Shown here one piece after another: positions 27,957 through 36,100 of a DNA stretch of 49,323 nt. Location: positions 1 to 49,323 of the forward strand of contig NZ_JACXSI010000028.1 of assembly GCF_014712675.1 (NCBI RefSeq), given 5' to 3'. The notes under the pieces were generated by a model, which saw only the letters and a program-made list of their open reading frames with translations, had not been told where the DNA came from and searched no databases. The position numbers were made by a program, and so were the translations under genes. The stretch comes from Peribacillus faecalis. GTDB lineage: Bacteria; Bacillota; Bacilli; Bacillales; DSM-1321. Within the stretch, counting starts at the first letter, position 1. Every line of letters starts with the position of its first letter.

Positions 27957-28847
27957 TTAGTTAATGGACTGTCCATAAGTATAGCTTTTTTCTTCAAACT
28001 CCCTTCTCTTTGATGCGGAAAATGATGTAGATGCATAGACATCTAAACCTGCTGCTCCGACTTGTGTCCAAGCACCGATTACCTGTAGCTTTGCCCCTTG
28101 TAACTCTTGTTCATTCACAGATAAACTCGCTCCAACTGCTTCAATAAAGGCCCCAATACCAGTAAGATATTCCGAGGTTGCTTTTATTCCTTGCTCCAGA
28201 TATGGCTCTTGCCTTGTTGTGCCCTTCGCTTCTAAAAAAGCTCCGAGCGATTGGATTGCACTGGATAACCCATCCATTGCGATAGAAAATCTCAGTTTTG
28301 ACTCAATTACCTCTTCCTCCGGTGTCACTTCTTCTTCTGCGGTCTCAGCAGCTATTTCAGTTGTTCCCTCTGCAGTTTGCATATTGGTACCAGTAGCTGT
28401 TGCAGTGGAAGGTTGCTGACTGGCAGTGTTCCTGAACTGACCTCCGGCATTTTCTTGATTCATTGCCGCCCTGCTCCCTGAATCTGTAAATGTGTAGCGA
28501 TATAAATTAATCCCTTCCGCTACAAAGAACGTATTTCCTGCGTTACCGATTGCCTGTAGTAAATTTCCGGTCATTTCTGTTCTAATTGGTTCAGTGGGCC
28601 GAAGACTGTATTCTTTTTCATTTCCCATATACTGCACAACATTGCCGATACTTTCTACCCCATTACCAACCACTATTCCCCAAGCCCCCTGCGGACTCCT
28701 TGTCAAATAAACTTCTGTCAAGCTTAACGCCGTAATAATCGTCCCGATAGATATAAGAACAGCTCCAGCGACAAGAAAATCACTAGCCTCAACTTCTATA
28801 AGATCCTTTATAAGATCTTCATCCGTATGTTCTTTCTCCTTCCCCAT
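27957..28847 (-). CDS. Repetitive membrane-associated protein of unknown function
   Basis: Protein of 296 residues built from degenerate repeats of the kind GxxLQAIGNxG, with a hydrophobic N-terminal helix (FLVAGAVLISIGTIITAL) and later segments GNLLQAIGNAGNTFF, EYLTGIGAFIEAVGASL and LQVIGAWTQVGAAGLDVY. A low-complexity Thr/Glu-rich linker (about 130-185, TATATGTNMQ and TAEEEVTPEEE) divides it. The pattern resembles proteins annotated as DUF6944 repetitive proteins in Bacillus, but I am not certain of the family. A related broken copy lies at 29713-30494. The start region MGKEKEHTDEDLI follows GATGGATGG. Function unknown; the glycine-zipper-like helices suggest oligomer formation in a membrane. 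Confidence 0.75.
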   Translation of the reverse strand: MGKEKEHTDEDLIKDLIEVEASDFLVAGAVLISIGTIITALSLTEVYLTRSPQGAWGIVVGNGVESIGNVVQYMGNEKEYSLRPTEPIRTEMTGNLLQAIGNAGNTFFVAEGINLYRYTFTDSGSRAAMNQENAGGQFRNTASQQPSTATATGTNMQTAEGTTEIAAETAEEEVTPEEEVIESKLRFSIAMDGLSSAIQSLGAFLEAKGTTRQEPYLEQGIKATSEYLTGIGAFIEAVGASLSVNEQELQGAKLQVIGAWTQVGAAGLDVYASTSFSASKRREFEEKSYTYGQSIN

Positions 28848-28904
28848 CCATCACGCCACCGCCCCATCGTTCTATGTCGATAGTATATGATATTCAATCT
28901 TTCC

Positions 28905-29060
28905 AGTGCCTGTCACTACCCGAAATCACCCGAAACATAACAGTTTTTGTCGAAGTTTCAAATATAATAAAAGGAGCTTCGCAAAAGCTGAAGGTTATCA
29001 CTTTTACGAAGTTCCTTTTTGAAAGGGGTTAACACTGTCACTCTACGAGCTTTGTCGAAG
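28905..29060. repeat. Composite intergenic repeat, copy 2
   Basis: AGTGCCTGTCAC (28905-28916) and TTTGTCGAA (about 28946-28954) are followed by a hairpin, AAAGGAGCTTCG with CGAAGTTCCTTT (28970-29018), which shares the core TTATCACTTTT with copy 1. Then come CTGTCAC and TTTGTCGAA again (29033-29059). The right unit overlaps the end of the next gene and supplies its last codons and TGA stop. The hairpin can terminate that gene (minus strand). Confidence 0.65.
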
Positions 29061-29616
29061 CTCTTCGTTTAACAACAAAGAATATAGTGAAAATTGTACC
29101 GCCGATTAATCCATCTATCATATCGAACATTGTGTCATCCGGATCCCGACCTTGGGCGGTGAAATGCAGCAGCTTGTCCCCAGCAAACTCAAGCAGCTCC
29201 CATGTACCAGCGACAGCTAGTGCAACGGCAACAAGATACAGGGCAACGAAAGCAGATGGAAGTTTATCTTTTAATTCCTCTTCAACCAGAAGACAGAGTA
29301 CAATCCAAGCTCCATAACCGATCCAAATTCCGGAGCTTACATGAAGAAAGTCATCAAAATGATGAATGCTGTACCCGCCTCCAAAGGTGCCTAATCCTAC
29401 TGAAATGAAAATGAAAATATACGTCATCACTGCAAATAATGACGGGAAAGGTTTTTGAGCTTTCATTTGCCAAAAACCAACTGCAAGCAAAGCGGCAATT
29501 GTTAAAATACCCATAAACCCTTTTGTACTGCGCCCATCAACGTACATGAAAATAGACCAGCCCGATATAACAGCTGTCACAGCTAGCCAGGTGATTCGTT
29601 CCGTTATTTTATGCAT
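29038..29616 (-). CDS. Integral membrane protein (DUF2238/YjdF-like)
   Basis: Predicted membrane protein of 192 residues with about six helices. Conserved-looking polar residues lie between them: HHFDDFLHVSSG (about 83-94), WELLEFAGDKLLHF (about 140) and GRDPDDTMFDMIDGLIGG (about 158-175). This layout, with histidines and acidic residues at the membrane face and a late D-x3-D, resembles the DUF2238/YjdF family. The function is unknown. The start ATG follows GGAGAGAGGAG. Its last codons (STKLVE and stop) fall inside repeat copy 2, so the C terminus may have been changed by the repeat. Confidence 0.75.
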   Translation of the reverse strand: MHKITERITWLAVTAVISGWSIFMYVDGRSTKGFMGILTIAALLAVGFWQMKAQKPFPSLFAVMTYIFIFISVGLGTFGGGYSIHHFDDFLHVSSGIWIGYGAWIVLCLLVEEELKDKLPSAFVALYLVAVALAVAGTWELLEFAGDKLLHFTAQGRDPDDTMFDMIDGLIGGTIFTIFFVVKRRASTKLVE

Positions 29617-29712
29617 CGTATTAGACTCCTCTCTCCTAAGATGCCTTTATATATAGTGTAATGGTATGTGAGGAGATATATCCATCACCACTTTTTTCCG
29701 TCTGGAGAGATG

Positions 29713-30494
29713 CTACGTCGTATGACGACGATAAGAGTAACGATATTTTTCATCATATTTTAGTTTGTGCAATACGCTTTGCGTGCCTGTTGCGCTAAAT
29801 CCTTGGGAGGAACCAATTACTTGAATCCATGAGCCGATTACCTGCAGTACAGCATTTTCGATTTCTTTCGACTCATCACTTAATGCAAGGAACAGTCCGA
29901 ACGCTTGGATAAAGGAACCGATTGCAGTAATATAATCGCCGGTTGCTTTCATTTGCTGAGTTTCATAGGGAGGAAGGCTTAAGATTCAATTCCCCTCTAT
30001 ATAAGCGCCTACACCTTGAATAAAATCGGTCAACGCATACACTTCAGTAATTCTCCGTAGTATCTCGCTCCTTTCTCTGCTTGCTTCTGATTCTTCTACG
30101 TCTGTGTTAACTGTTCTCTGCTCCTGACTCCTTATATACGAAAAAGAAAACAACCCAAAATCCAAACCTTCCGACACAACTACTGCAGTGCCTGCATTTC
30201 CTACCGCCTGAGTCAAGGAACCAATCATACCGGAATAGTGCCCTTCAAGTTTTTTGCTGAAGTATAGCCTTTCCTTGCCACAGCTTGCATCACATTACCA
30301 ATACTAGCCACACCATTACCGATAATAACACCTTCCGCTCCCCGCGGACTTTTAGTCAGCAAAACTTGCGTTATACCGATAGCATTCAATATAGCGCCAA
30401 TCAAAATAAGTACAGCTCCAGCAATCAAACCATCATCCACTTCAATTTCTATCAAATCTTGCAGTAACTCCTCCTGACTCCGTTCTTGTCTCAT
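29713..30494 (-). pseudogene. Broken paralogue of the repetitive membrane protein
   Basis: Three pieces align in order with the protein at 27957: 30494-30225 (DLIEIEVDDGLIAGAVLILI, similar to its N terminus), 30228-29986 (MIGSLTQAVGNAGTAVVVSE) and 29952-29713 (MKATGDYITAIGSFIQAFG). The first break is a frameshift in a run of six A (30255-30250, minus strand); beyond it the correct frame reads KKLEGHYSGMIGS. The second is an in-frame TGA (29988-29986) after YIEGN, with reading resuming in the same frame. Repaired, it would be about 260 residues. The homopolymer slip could be phase variation or a sequencing error, but the separate stop argues for decay. Confidence 0.8.
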
Positions 30495-30603
30495 CCTGAT
30501 CGCCCCACCGTTTCAGCGCAGATGGTTTATGATATTCCGTTAGCAATGGAAAATTGACAATGGGAGAAGTTTTGCTGTGAGTGGACCTATGAAGTTCTTA
30601 GCA

Positions 30604-30646
30604 TAAAAAAAGCCCCGCATAAGTTCATTGAACTTTGCGGAGCTTC
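30604..30646 (-). terminator. Terminator of the nucleoside importer operon
   Basis: On the minus strand AGCTCCGCA (30644-30636) pairs with TGCGGGGCT (30619-30611), with an extended AAGTTCA/TGAACTT top, then TTTTTTT. It sits just past the last permease gene. Confidence 0.92.
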
Positions 30647-30667
30647 TTGTTCCCTCATATTACAAAA

Positions 30668-31627
30668 TTACCTCTTCCCTTTATCATAAATTTCACCTAA
30701 TGCTCTCGGAGCTCGATTTGATTTAGAGAAAAAGATTAATAACAATAATGTTAATACATACGGTAAAATCATGAATAAATCAGTATAGCTGCTTGGCAAT
30801 GCCATTGATTGAGCAATAAAAGATCCGCCCGATTTTGCAAAGCCAAATAAAAGACACGCAGCTAAAGTAGGAACGATCTGCCAGTTTCCGAAAATCAATG
30901 CGGCAATGGCCAAGAAACCGTATCCCATATAAATGTTAGAAGAAAAGTTTGCTGAAATCGAATAGGCAAAACACATGCCGCCTAGACCTGATAACAGACC
31001 CGAAATTAACACAGCTGCAAACCTAATTTTCGATACATTCACACCTGCTGCATCCACCGAATGAGGATTATCTCCACATGCTTTCAACCGCATGCCGAAT
31101 TTTGTTTTATATAGAAGATACCAAGCAAAAACGGCAATCACGATGATAATCAATTCAAACGGATATACATTTGTAAAGACCGCACCTACTATTGGTATAT
31201 CAGCCAAGACCGGAACAGTGAACCGATTCATTACGCCCAACTGAAACTTGTCTGAAGCTGACCCAAAGACAATCGAATTTATTTGTGTCGTCAAGAACGT
31301 TGTTAACGCCAATGCCAAAATATTGATAACAACACCGCTGATTACTTGATCTGCCTTAAACTTAATGCATAGTACAGCATGAATTACGGCAAAAGCCATC
31401 CCACCAATCATTGCAAACAGCAAAGCCACATAAAATAGATTTTGAATGTCTACCCCAAACGCATAAGCAGTTAAGACAGCTGCCAGCGCTCCTATGAATG
31501 CCCCGAAACCTTGGAAACCTTCAAGAGCTAGATTGGTAATACCGCTCTTTTCACTATATATGCCACCGATTGCCATAATAAAAAGAGGCAAAGCAAAGGA
31601 TAAACCATCAATAATTACTGTATCCAT
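30668..31627 (-). CDS. nupQ: Nucleoside ABC transporter permease (NupQ type)
   Basis: Inner-membrane permease of 319 residues of the branched-chain amino-acid/sugar-type fold (BPD_transp_2), with about nine helices. The N-terminal GGIYSEKSGITNLALEGFQG and the later RLKACGDNPHSVDAAGVNVS (about 178-197) are characteristic of the guanosine-type nucleoside importer subunit. Its start overlaps the stop of the other permease by one base. It works as a heterodimer with that permease, energised by NupO and fed by the BMP lipoprotein. Last gene of the operon. Confidence 0.93.
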   Translation of the reverse strand: MDTVIIDGLSFALPLFIMAIGGIYSEKSGITNLALEGFQGFGAFIGALAAVLTAYAFGVDIQNLFYVALLFAMIGGMAFAVIHAVLCIKFKADQVISGVVINILALALTTFLTTQINSIVFGSASDKFQLGVMNRFTVPVLADIPIVGAVFTNVYPFELIIIVIAVFAWYLLYKTKFGMRLKACGDNPHSVDAAGVNVSKIRFAAVLISGLLSGLGGMCFAYSISANFSSNIYMGYGFLAIAALIFGNWQIVPTLAACLLFGFAKSGGSFIAQSMALPSSYTDLFMILPYVLTLLLLIFFSKSNRAPRALGEIYDKGKR

Positions 31628-32778
31628 TATGATGCACGCTCCTTTCGATCTACTTCTTTTACTTCCAAGCGGCTAAATTTATATTTCAAATATCCTCCGC
31701 ACGCACTAAATAAGAGGATTAACCCTACAATCACAGAAGAAATTTCTTGTCTGATTCCTGCTTGCGAACTCATATACGTACTTCCTTGATCAATAATAGA
31801 AACTAAAAATGATGAAAAAACAACGCCAATCGGATGAGAGTTTCCAAGTAGAGAAACTGCCACTGAATCGAAGCCGATGCCAGATAGCACTTTTGGTTGT
31901 ATGGATGCATAGTACCCTAAATAATAGGTAACACCCGCAAGACCAGCCAAGCTTCCTGAGATAACCATCGCTAACACTGTATTTCTGCCTACGTTAATCC
32001 CCGCAAATTTCGCTGCTTTTCGGTTAGAACCAACCGCTTTAATCTCAAAACCAACTACCGTTTTGTCCATAACAAACTTTATTAAAACAGCAGTGATGAT
32101 GGCCAAAATAAAACCTAACGGAATATCCATCTTCAAATTTGCCATTTCGACATTCACTAATGTTAATCTGGCTGCTTCTGAGACATATTGAGACTGCCTT
32201 GAAACAGGATCAATATAAAACATTTGAATGAAAAAGCTTATAACATATTGCGCAATATAATTTAACATGATGGTCGAAACAACTTCATTGATGTTAAATT
32301 TATATTTTAACCAGCCTACTAATCCTCCCATCAGACCTCCGGCAACTATACCGATCAGTAAAACAAGAGGCTTCGCGATAATTGCATCCAACCCGCTGTA
32401 GCCAACAATAATTGTCGCAAAAAAACCTGAGACAAGCATTTGACCGGCAACCCCAATATTGAACAGACCTGCTCTGAAAGCAACCGCAACTGCCAAACTA
32501 GCAAATATAAGCGGCGTCATGGCATTAAGCAAACTCAGAAAATCAGTCAACATACTCTTATAGCCGGCGTAAGATGGCTTAGGTAAAATCCCCGACCCTT
32601 GCAATAAATTATAAAACGCCTGCAAAGGATTTTTGCCGATTAAAAGTATTACAATAGCTGCTGCAACAAAGCTTAAAATAATCGCGACTAAAGGTATTGA
32701 GATAGATTGCCATTTCTCACTGCTTATTGGATTTATAAGACTACTTTGTAAGATGTTTTTCTTTTTATCGTTACGCAT
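31627..32778 (-). CDS. nupP: Nucleoside ABC transporter permease (NupP type)
   Basis: Permease of 383 residues, longer than NupQ because of an extended N terminus with a first helix (IPLVAIILSFVAAAIVILLI) and the segment NPLQAFYNLLQGS. The cytoplasmic coupling region AVGSNRKAAKFAGINVGRNT (about 245-264) matches the partner permease's GDNPHSVDAAG loop. About ten helices are present. Its start overlaps the end of the ATPase gene by eight bases, indicating tight translational coupling. Confidence 0.93.
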   Translation of the reverse strand: MRNDKKKNILQSSLINPISSEKWQSISIPLVAIILSFVAAAIVILLIGKNPLQAFYNLLQGSGILPKPSYAGYKSMLTDFLSLLNAMTPLIFASLAVAVAFRAGLFNIGVAGQMLVSGFFATIIVGYSGLDAIIAKPLVLLIGIVAGGLMGGLVGWLKYKFNINEVVSTIMLNYIAQYVISFFIQMFYIDPVSRQSQYVSEAARLTLVNVEMANLKMDIPLGFILAIITAVLIKFVMDKTVVGFEIKAVGSNRKAAKFAGINVGRNTVLAMVISGSLAGLAGVTYYLGYYASIQPKVLSGIGFDSVAVSLLGNSHPIGVVFSSFLVSIIDQGSTYMSSQAGIRQEISSVIVGLILLFSACGGYLKYKFSRLEVKEVDRKERAS

Positions 32779-34303
32779 GCTTTGCCCCCATCATGTATTC
32801 ACCAACTTCATTTGTCGTTAATGATTCACTGCTAGCAATCTTTTGAAGTTGGCCATTATAGATGACTCCTATTGTGTCTGCCACATTCATGATTTCTTCT
32901 AGCTCTAAGGAAATGAGCAAAATCGCTTTTCCGCGATCTCGTTCACGAATCATCATCTTATGAATATTTTCGATTGCGCCAATATCAACTCCACGTGTCG
33001 GCTGAACAAAAATCATCAGCGGTGATTGCAGTTCGATTTCACGTGCAATGATCGCTTTTTGCTGATTGCCTCCGCTCATTGAACGAACTTGTGTTTTCAC
33101 GCCTTGACCACTTCTAATATCATATTTGTCAATTAATTCACTGCCGGATTGCTCGAATTGTTCTTTGTTTAAGATTCCCTTACTAGAAAAAGGGGTTTTA
33201 TAGTACTGCTTTAGAGCCAAGTTAGTTGATAGATCGAAGTCCAGAACCAAACCGTAACTTTGTCTGTCTTCAGGTATATACGATATTCCAGCTTCTGTTC
33301 TGTTTCTTATACTTTCATTTGTAATATCCTTGCCTTGAAGAACAATTTTCCCTCCGCTTGCCTTTGTCAATCCGGCAATGGCATCCGCGATCTCAACTTG
33401 ACCATTGTCTGCTACTCCGGCAATAGCAAATATCTCGCCGCTTCGTATAGTAAATGACACGTCTTTTACTACTTCAAATCCGTCTTCATTTTTAACGGTC
33501 AGATTTTCTACTTTCAGTACTTCCTCTTTAAACTGAGCAGGCACTTTTTCGGCTTCGAAGTTTACTTCTCGGCCTACCATTAATTGAGCCATATGGTTTG
33601 TAGACGTTGTCTTCACATCCAACACATCAATCAATCTTCCTTTGTTCAATACGGCGCATCGGTCAGCTACTTTCTTGATTTCTTCCAGCTTGTGCGTAAT
33701 CAAGATGATAGTTTTCCCGCCGTCTCGCAGGCCTTTAATAATATCTAGTAAAAATTCAATTTCTTGCGGAGTTAAAACTGCAGTAGGTTCATCAAAAATG
33801 AGGATATCCGCTTCCCGATACAGCACCTTCAAAATTTCCACCCGCTGTTGCATAGAAACGTTCAAATCAGCTATTTTCTTCGTGGGTTCCACCTCTAAGC
33901 CGAAGCTTTTGGATAGTTCTTCAATTTTACGGTTAGCGCTACGTACATCTACATATGGAAAGAAGCCGGCCCATTTTTTGATTGGCTCAATTCCCAAAAT
34001 AATGTTCTCCGTGATTGTGTAATCAGAGACTAACTTGAAATGTTGATGAACCATGCCTATGTTGAGTTTTGCCGCATGGTTAGGAGAACTGATTTGCACT
34101 TTCTCGCCGCGAATGTAAACATCTCCTTCATCAGGTTCATACATACCGCTCAAAATACTCATCAACGTTGATTTTCCTGCACCATTCTCACCTAGTAAGG
34201 CGAAAATTTCTCCCTTTTTTATACCGATTGACACATCATCATTCGCTACTATCCCAGGGAATCTTTTCGTTATATTTCTCATTTCTACAATGTAATCCGA
34301 CAT
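32771..34303 (-). CDS. nupO: Nucleoside ABC transporter ATP-binding protein (NupO type)
   Basis: ATPase of 510 residues with two fused nucleotide-binding domains, as in RbsA and NupO. Domain 1 has Walker A GENGAGKST (38-46), a signature region SMQQRVEIL and Walker B ILIFDEPTA. Domain 2 has the degenerate Walker A GVADNGQVE (about 292), a full SGGNQQKA signature (about 405) and RGVDIGAIENI. A catalytically weak second site is normal in this class. The start ATG follows GGAGGAGAAAG. It is separated from the binding-protein gene by a hairpin, so the membrane complex may be made in lower amounts than the lipoprotein. Confidence 0.95.
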   Translation of the reverse strand: MSDYIVEMRNITKRFPGIVANDDVSIGIKKGEIFALLGENGAGKSTLMSILSGMYEPDEGDVYIRGEKVQISSPNHAAKLNIGMVHQHFKLVSDYTITENIILGIEPIKKWAGFFPYVDVRSANRKIEELSKSFGLEVEPTKKIADLNVSMQQRVEILKVLYREADILIFDEPTAVLTPQEIEFLLDIIKGLRDGGKTIILITHKLEEIKKVADRCAVLNKGRLIDVLDVKTTSTNHMAQLMVGREVNFEAEKVPAQFKEEVLKVENLTVKNEDGFEVVKDVSFTIRSGEIFAIAGVADNGQVEIADAIAGLTKASGGKIVLQGKDITNESIRNRTEAGISYIPEDRQSYGLVLDFDLSTNLALKQYYKTPFSSKGILNKEQFEQSGSELIDKYDIRSGQGVKTQVRSMSGGNQQKAIIAREIELQSPLMIFVQPTRGVDIGAIENIHKMMIRERDRGKAILLISLELEEIMNVADTIGVIYNGQLQKIASSESLTTNEVGEYMMGAKHA

Positions 34304-34339
34304 CTTTCTCCTCCTTCACCACAATTAGGAAAGAAAAAT

Positions 34340-34395
34340 TTAGAAGTTCATTATCCTCCAATCAATTCTTTATCTGGTGGATGATGAACTTCTAA
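34340..34395 (-). terminator. Intra-operon hairpin between the BMP gene and nupO
   Basis: TTAGAAGTTCAT (34340-34351) pairs perfectly with ATGAACTTCTAA (34384-34395), and CCTCCA/TGG extends the stem. On the minus strand ATTTTTCTTT follows. It is probably a partial terminator or an mRNA-stabilising 3' end for the lipoprotein transcript. Confidence 0.7.
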
Positions 34396-34430
34396 TTGTT
34401 CATTTTCACTATTTTGTTTTTATATTAATG

Positions 34431-35567
34431 TTATAGACCTTGAAACTCTTCCGGCGTTTGGCCGTTAAAGTTAGATGCTGGTACGATTGTTCCGTCTTTC
34501 ACTAAGTTATACGCTTCATTCATTTTGCTTAGTGTATCTTCCGATAGTTGATGACGTCCTTCTTCCTTTGTAAAACCAGTTGAATCTGTATCTGCATGAA
34601 GGACTACGTTTCCGCCTTCAAAGCTTCCGTCAACGATAGCATTTAATGTCTTCTCTACATTCATGCCCATGAATTTCATAGCAGATGTTAACACGATGTT
34701 TCCTGAGCCATTTACACCATCATCATATTGGTCAACATCACAGCCAATTACTTTAATGTCGCCTTTGGCTTCCTTAACTGCAGTGAATACACCATTACCT
34801 GTCTCGCCTGCCGCAACGAAGATTCGATCGACTCCTTTTTCAATCAGCGCATTCCCGATCACTTTACCAGTCGCTTGATCGCCAAAAGACCCTGCATAGT
34901 TACCGCCAATATTAGCACCTGTCACGTCAGTTCCTGCATAGCCAGATAATTCAACCACTTCGACATTTTTCCCATAAACTTTATTGACATAGTTTACGCC
35001 TGATTCAAATCCGAACTGATAATTTACATTTGAAGGATAGGCAATCCCATTTACAACTGCTACTTTATTTGTTTTTGTTTCTAATGCTGCAGCCATCCCT
35101 GCAAAAAAACCGCCTTCTTGTTCAGCGAAGTTCATCGCATAGATATTGTCGAATGAGTCTTGCTCACCTACAGCTGTAGGCTCAGAGTCACTTAGAATGA
35201 ATACTTTATCAGGATTTTCTACAGCAATGCTCGAAACCCCTGCAAATTGGAATCCGGGACTTACAATAACATCATAATCCGCCACAATATCAGCAACAGC
35301 CTGTACAGCCGCAGCCGGATCGCCACTTTCTTCTTTGATAGCTGTTACTGTAGCAGTTGGGTTATTCTCGATAAATTTTAAAATACCATTATAGTTATCT
35401 TCATTAAAGTTGCCATCATCAACGCCGGATAGGCTTGTTACAATAGCAATTTTCAACCCTTCCTCTCCGGACTGTGCTTCATTCGCGCTATTTCCGCATG
35501 CCGCCATAGCAGCCGTCATTAACGCAACAATTAATAATAATGCTATTTTCCTTGTACTTTTTTTCAT
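34431..35567 (-). CDS. nupN: Nucleoside-binding lipoprotein, BMP family (copy 1)
   Basis: Solute-binding lipoprotein of 378 residues of the basic-membrane-protein (Med/PnrA-like) family, catching purine nucleosides outside the cell for NupOPQ. The signal peptide ends in the lipobox AMAACG with C24 as lipidation site. Family features are SGVDDGNFNEDNYNG (about 50-64), GFQFAGVSS, the FGFESGVNYVNKVYG ligand-site stretch and FVAAGETGNGVFTA. It is nearly the same as copy 2 at 36101. The start ATG follows AGAGGAGG. It directly precedes nupOPQ. Its leader keeps a promoter and terminator but only a decayed guanine aptamer. Confidence 0.93.
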   Translation of the reverse strand: MKKSTRKIALLLIVALMTAAMAACGNSANEAQSGEEGLKIAIVTSLSGVDDGNFNEDNYNGILKFIENNPTATVTAIKEESGDPAAAVQAVADIVADYDVIVSPGFQFAGVSSIAVENPDKVFILSDSEPTAVGEQDSFDNIYAMNFAEQEGGFFAGMAAALETKTNKVAVVNGIAYPSNVNYQFGFESGVNYVNKVYGKNVEVVELSGYAGTDVTGANIGGNYAGSFGDQATGKVIGNALIEKGVDRIFVAAGETGNGVFTAVKEAKGDIKVIGCDVDQYDDGVNGSGNIVLTSAMKFMGMNVEKTLNAIVDGSFEGGNVVLHADTDSTGFTKEEGRHQLSEDTLSKMNEAYNLVKDGTIVPASNFNGQTPEEFQGL

Positions 35568-35605
35568 TACAATGATCCTCCTCTATTTATCACGCTGTTC
35601 GAAAA

Positions 35606-35642
35606 AAATTAAAAATCACCGAGTAATTAAGTGGCACCGGTG
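35606..35642 (-). terminator. Terminator in the leader of BMP copy 1
   Basis: On the minus strand CACCG (35642-35638) pairs with CGGTG (35621-35617), followed by ATTTTTAATTTTTTT. It corresponds in position to the riboswitch terminator of copy 2, but with a shorter stem and a longer loop (16 bases instead of 8). The upstream word AGTCAAGC (35649-35642) is kept and can pair with GCTTGACT of the aptamer relic. Confidence 0.65.
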
Positions 35643-35695
35643 CTTGACTTCAATGGGAGATAAAAACAAAAAAATCACCGCATTTATATAAACAT

Positions 35696-35761
35696 CCATT
35701 CAGTCAAGCAATTTACGGTAGTTCAATAGAAACTTTCGGGCACTCTCTATTGTTATATTAA
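35696..35761 (-). promoter_or_regulatory. Decayed guanine riboswitch aptamer, BMP copy 1
   Basis: The minus strand keeps TATAA, GCCCGAAAGTTTCTA, ACTACCGTAAAT and GCTTGACT in the order and spacing of the intact aptamer at 37386. However, L2 ATATGG is AGAGTG, J2/3 TACC is TATT, and P2 (CAATAG against CCCGAA) and P1 (downstream GAATGG) no longer pair. The discriminator C is still present. Guanine binding is not expected. Confidence 0.75.
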
Positions 35762-35785
35762 AATAACAATTAATTTCACAACGTC

Positions 35786-35814
35786 ATATTAACATCGGGA
35801 ATATCTATCGTCAA
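35786..35814 (-). promoter_or_regulatory. Promoter of BMP copy 1
   Basis: TTGACG (35814-35809), a 17-base spacer and TAATAT (35791-35786). The surrounding words (GATGTTAA at the -10, and TACGTATTTTTGTTGAC upstream) are shared with the copy 2 promoter, showing that the duplication included the promoter. The stretch 35815-35963 holds no gene. Confidence 0.75.
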
Positions 35815-35963
35815 CAAAAATACGTACATTTTAAATAATATTTTATATTAATGTTCGTTAATAAAATAAAAGTAAGCGTTTTTCTGATTGAATTTGTATA
35901 AAACACGATCTATTCAATTACTGAATCCCGTTATCTACTCACAACAAAGACTTCACCTTTTAT

Positions 35964-36008
35964 CCAAAAACGAGACCTCCCATAAATTCCGTAAACTTAT
36001 GAGAAGCC
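35964..36008 (-). terminator. Terminator of BMP copy 2
   Basis: On the minus strand CTTCTCATAA (36006-35997) pairs with TTATGGGAGG (35985-35976), followed by TCTCGTTTTTGG. It lies about 95 bases past the copy 2 stop and would make the second binding-protein gene a separate transcription unit. Confidence 0.6.
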
Positions 36009-36100
36009 CACTTGTATGACGCAGTATGCACTTTTTAATTGGAGAGAAACTAATTCTATCAATTTGCCTCCGCCCTTATCCAATTGCGATGCATTTTATT

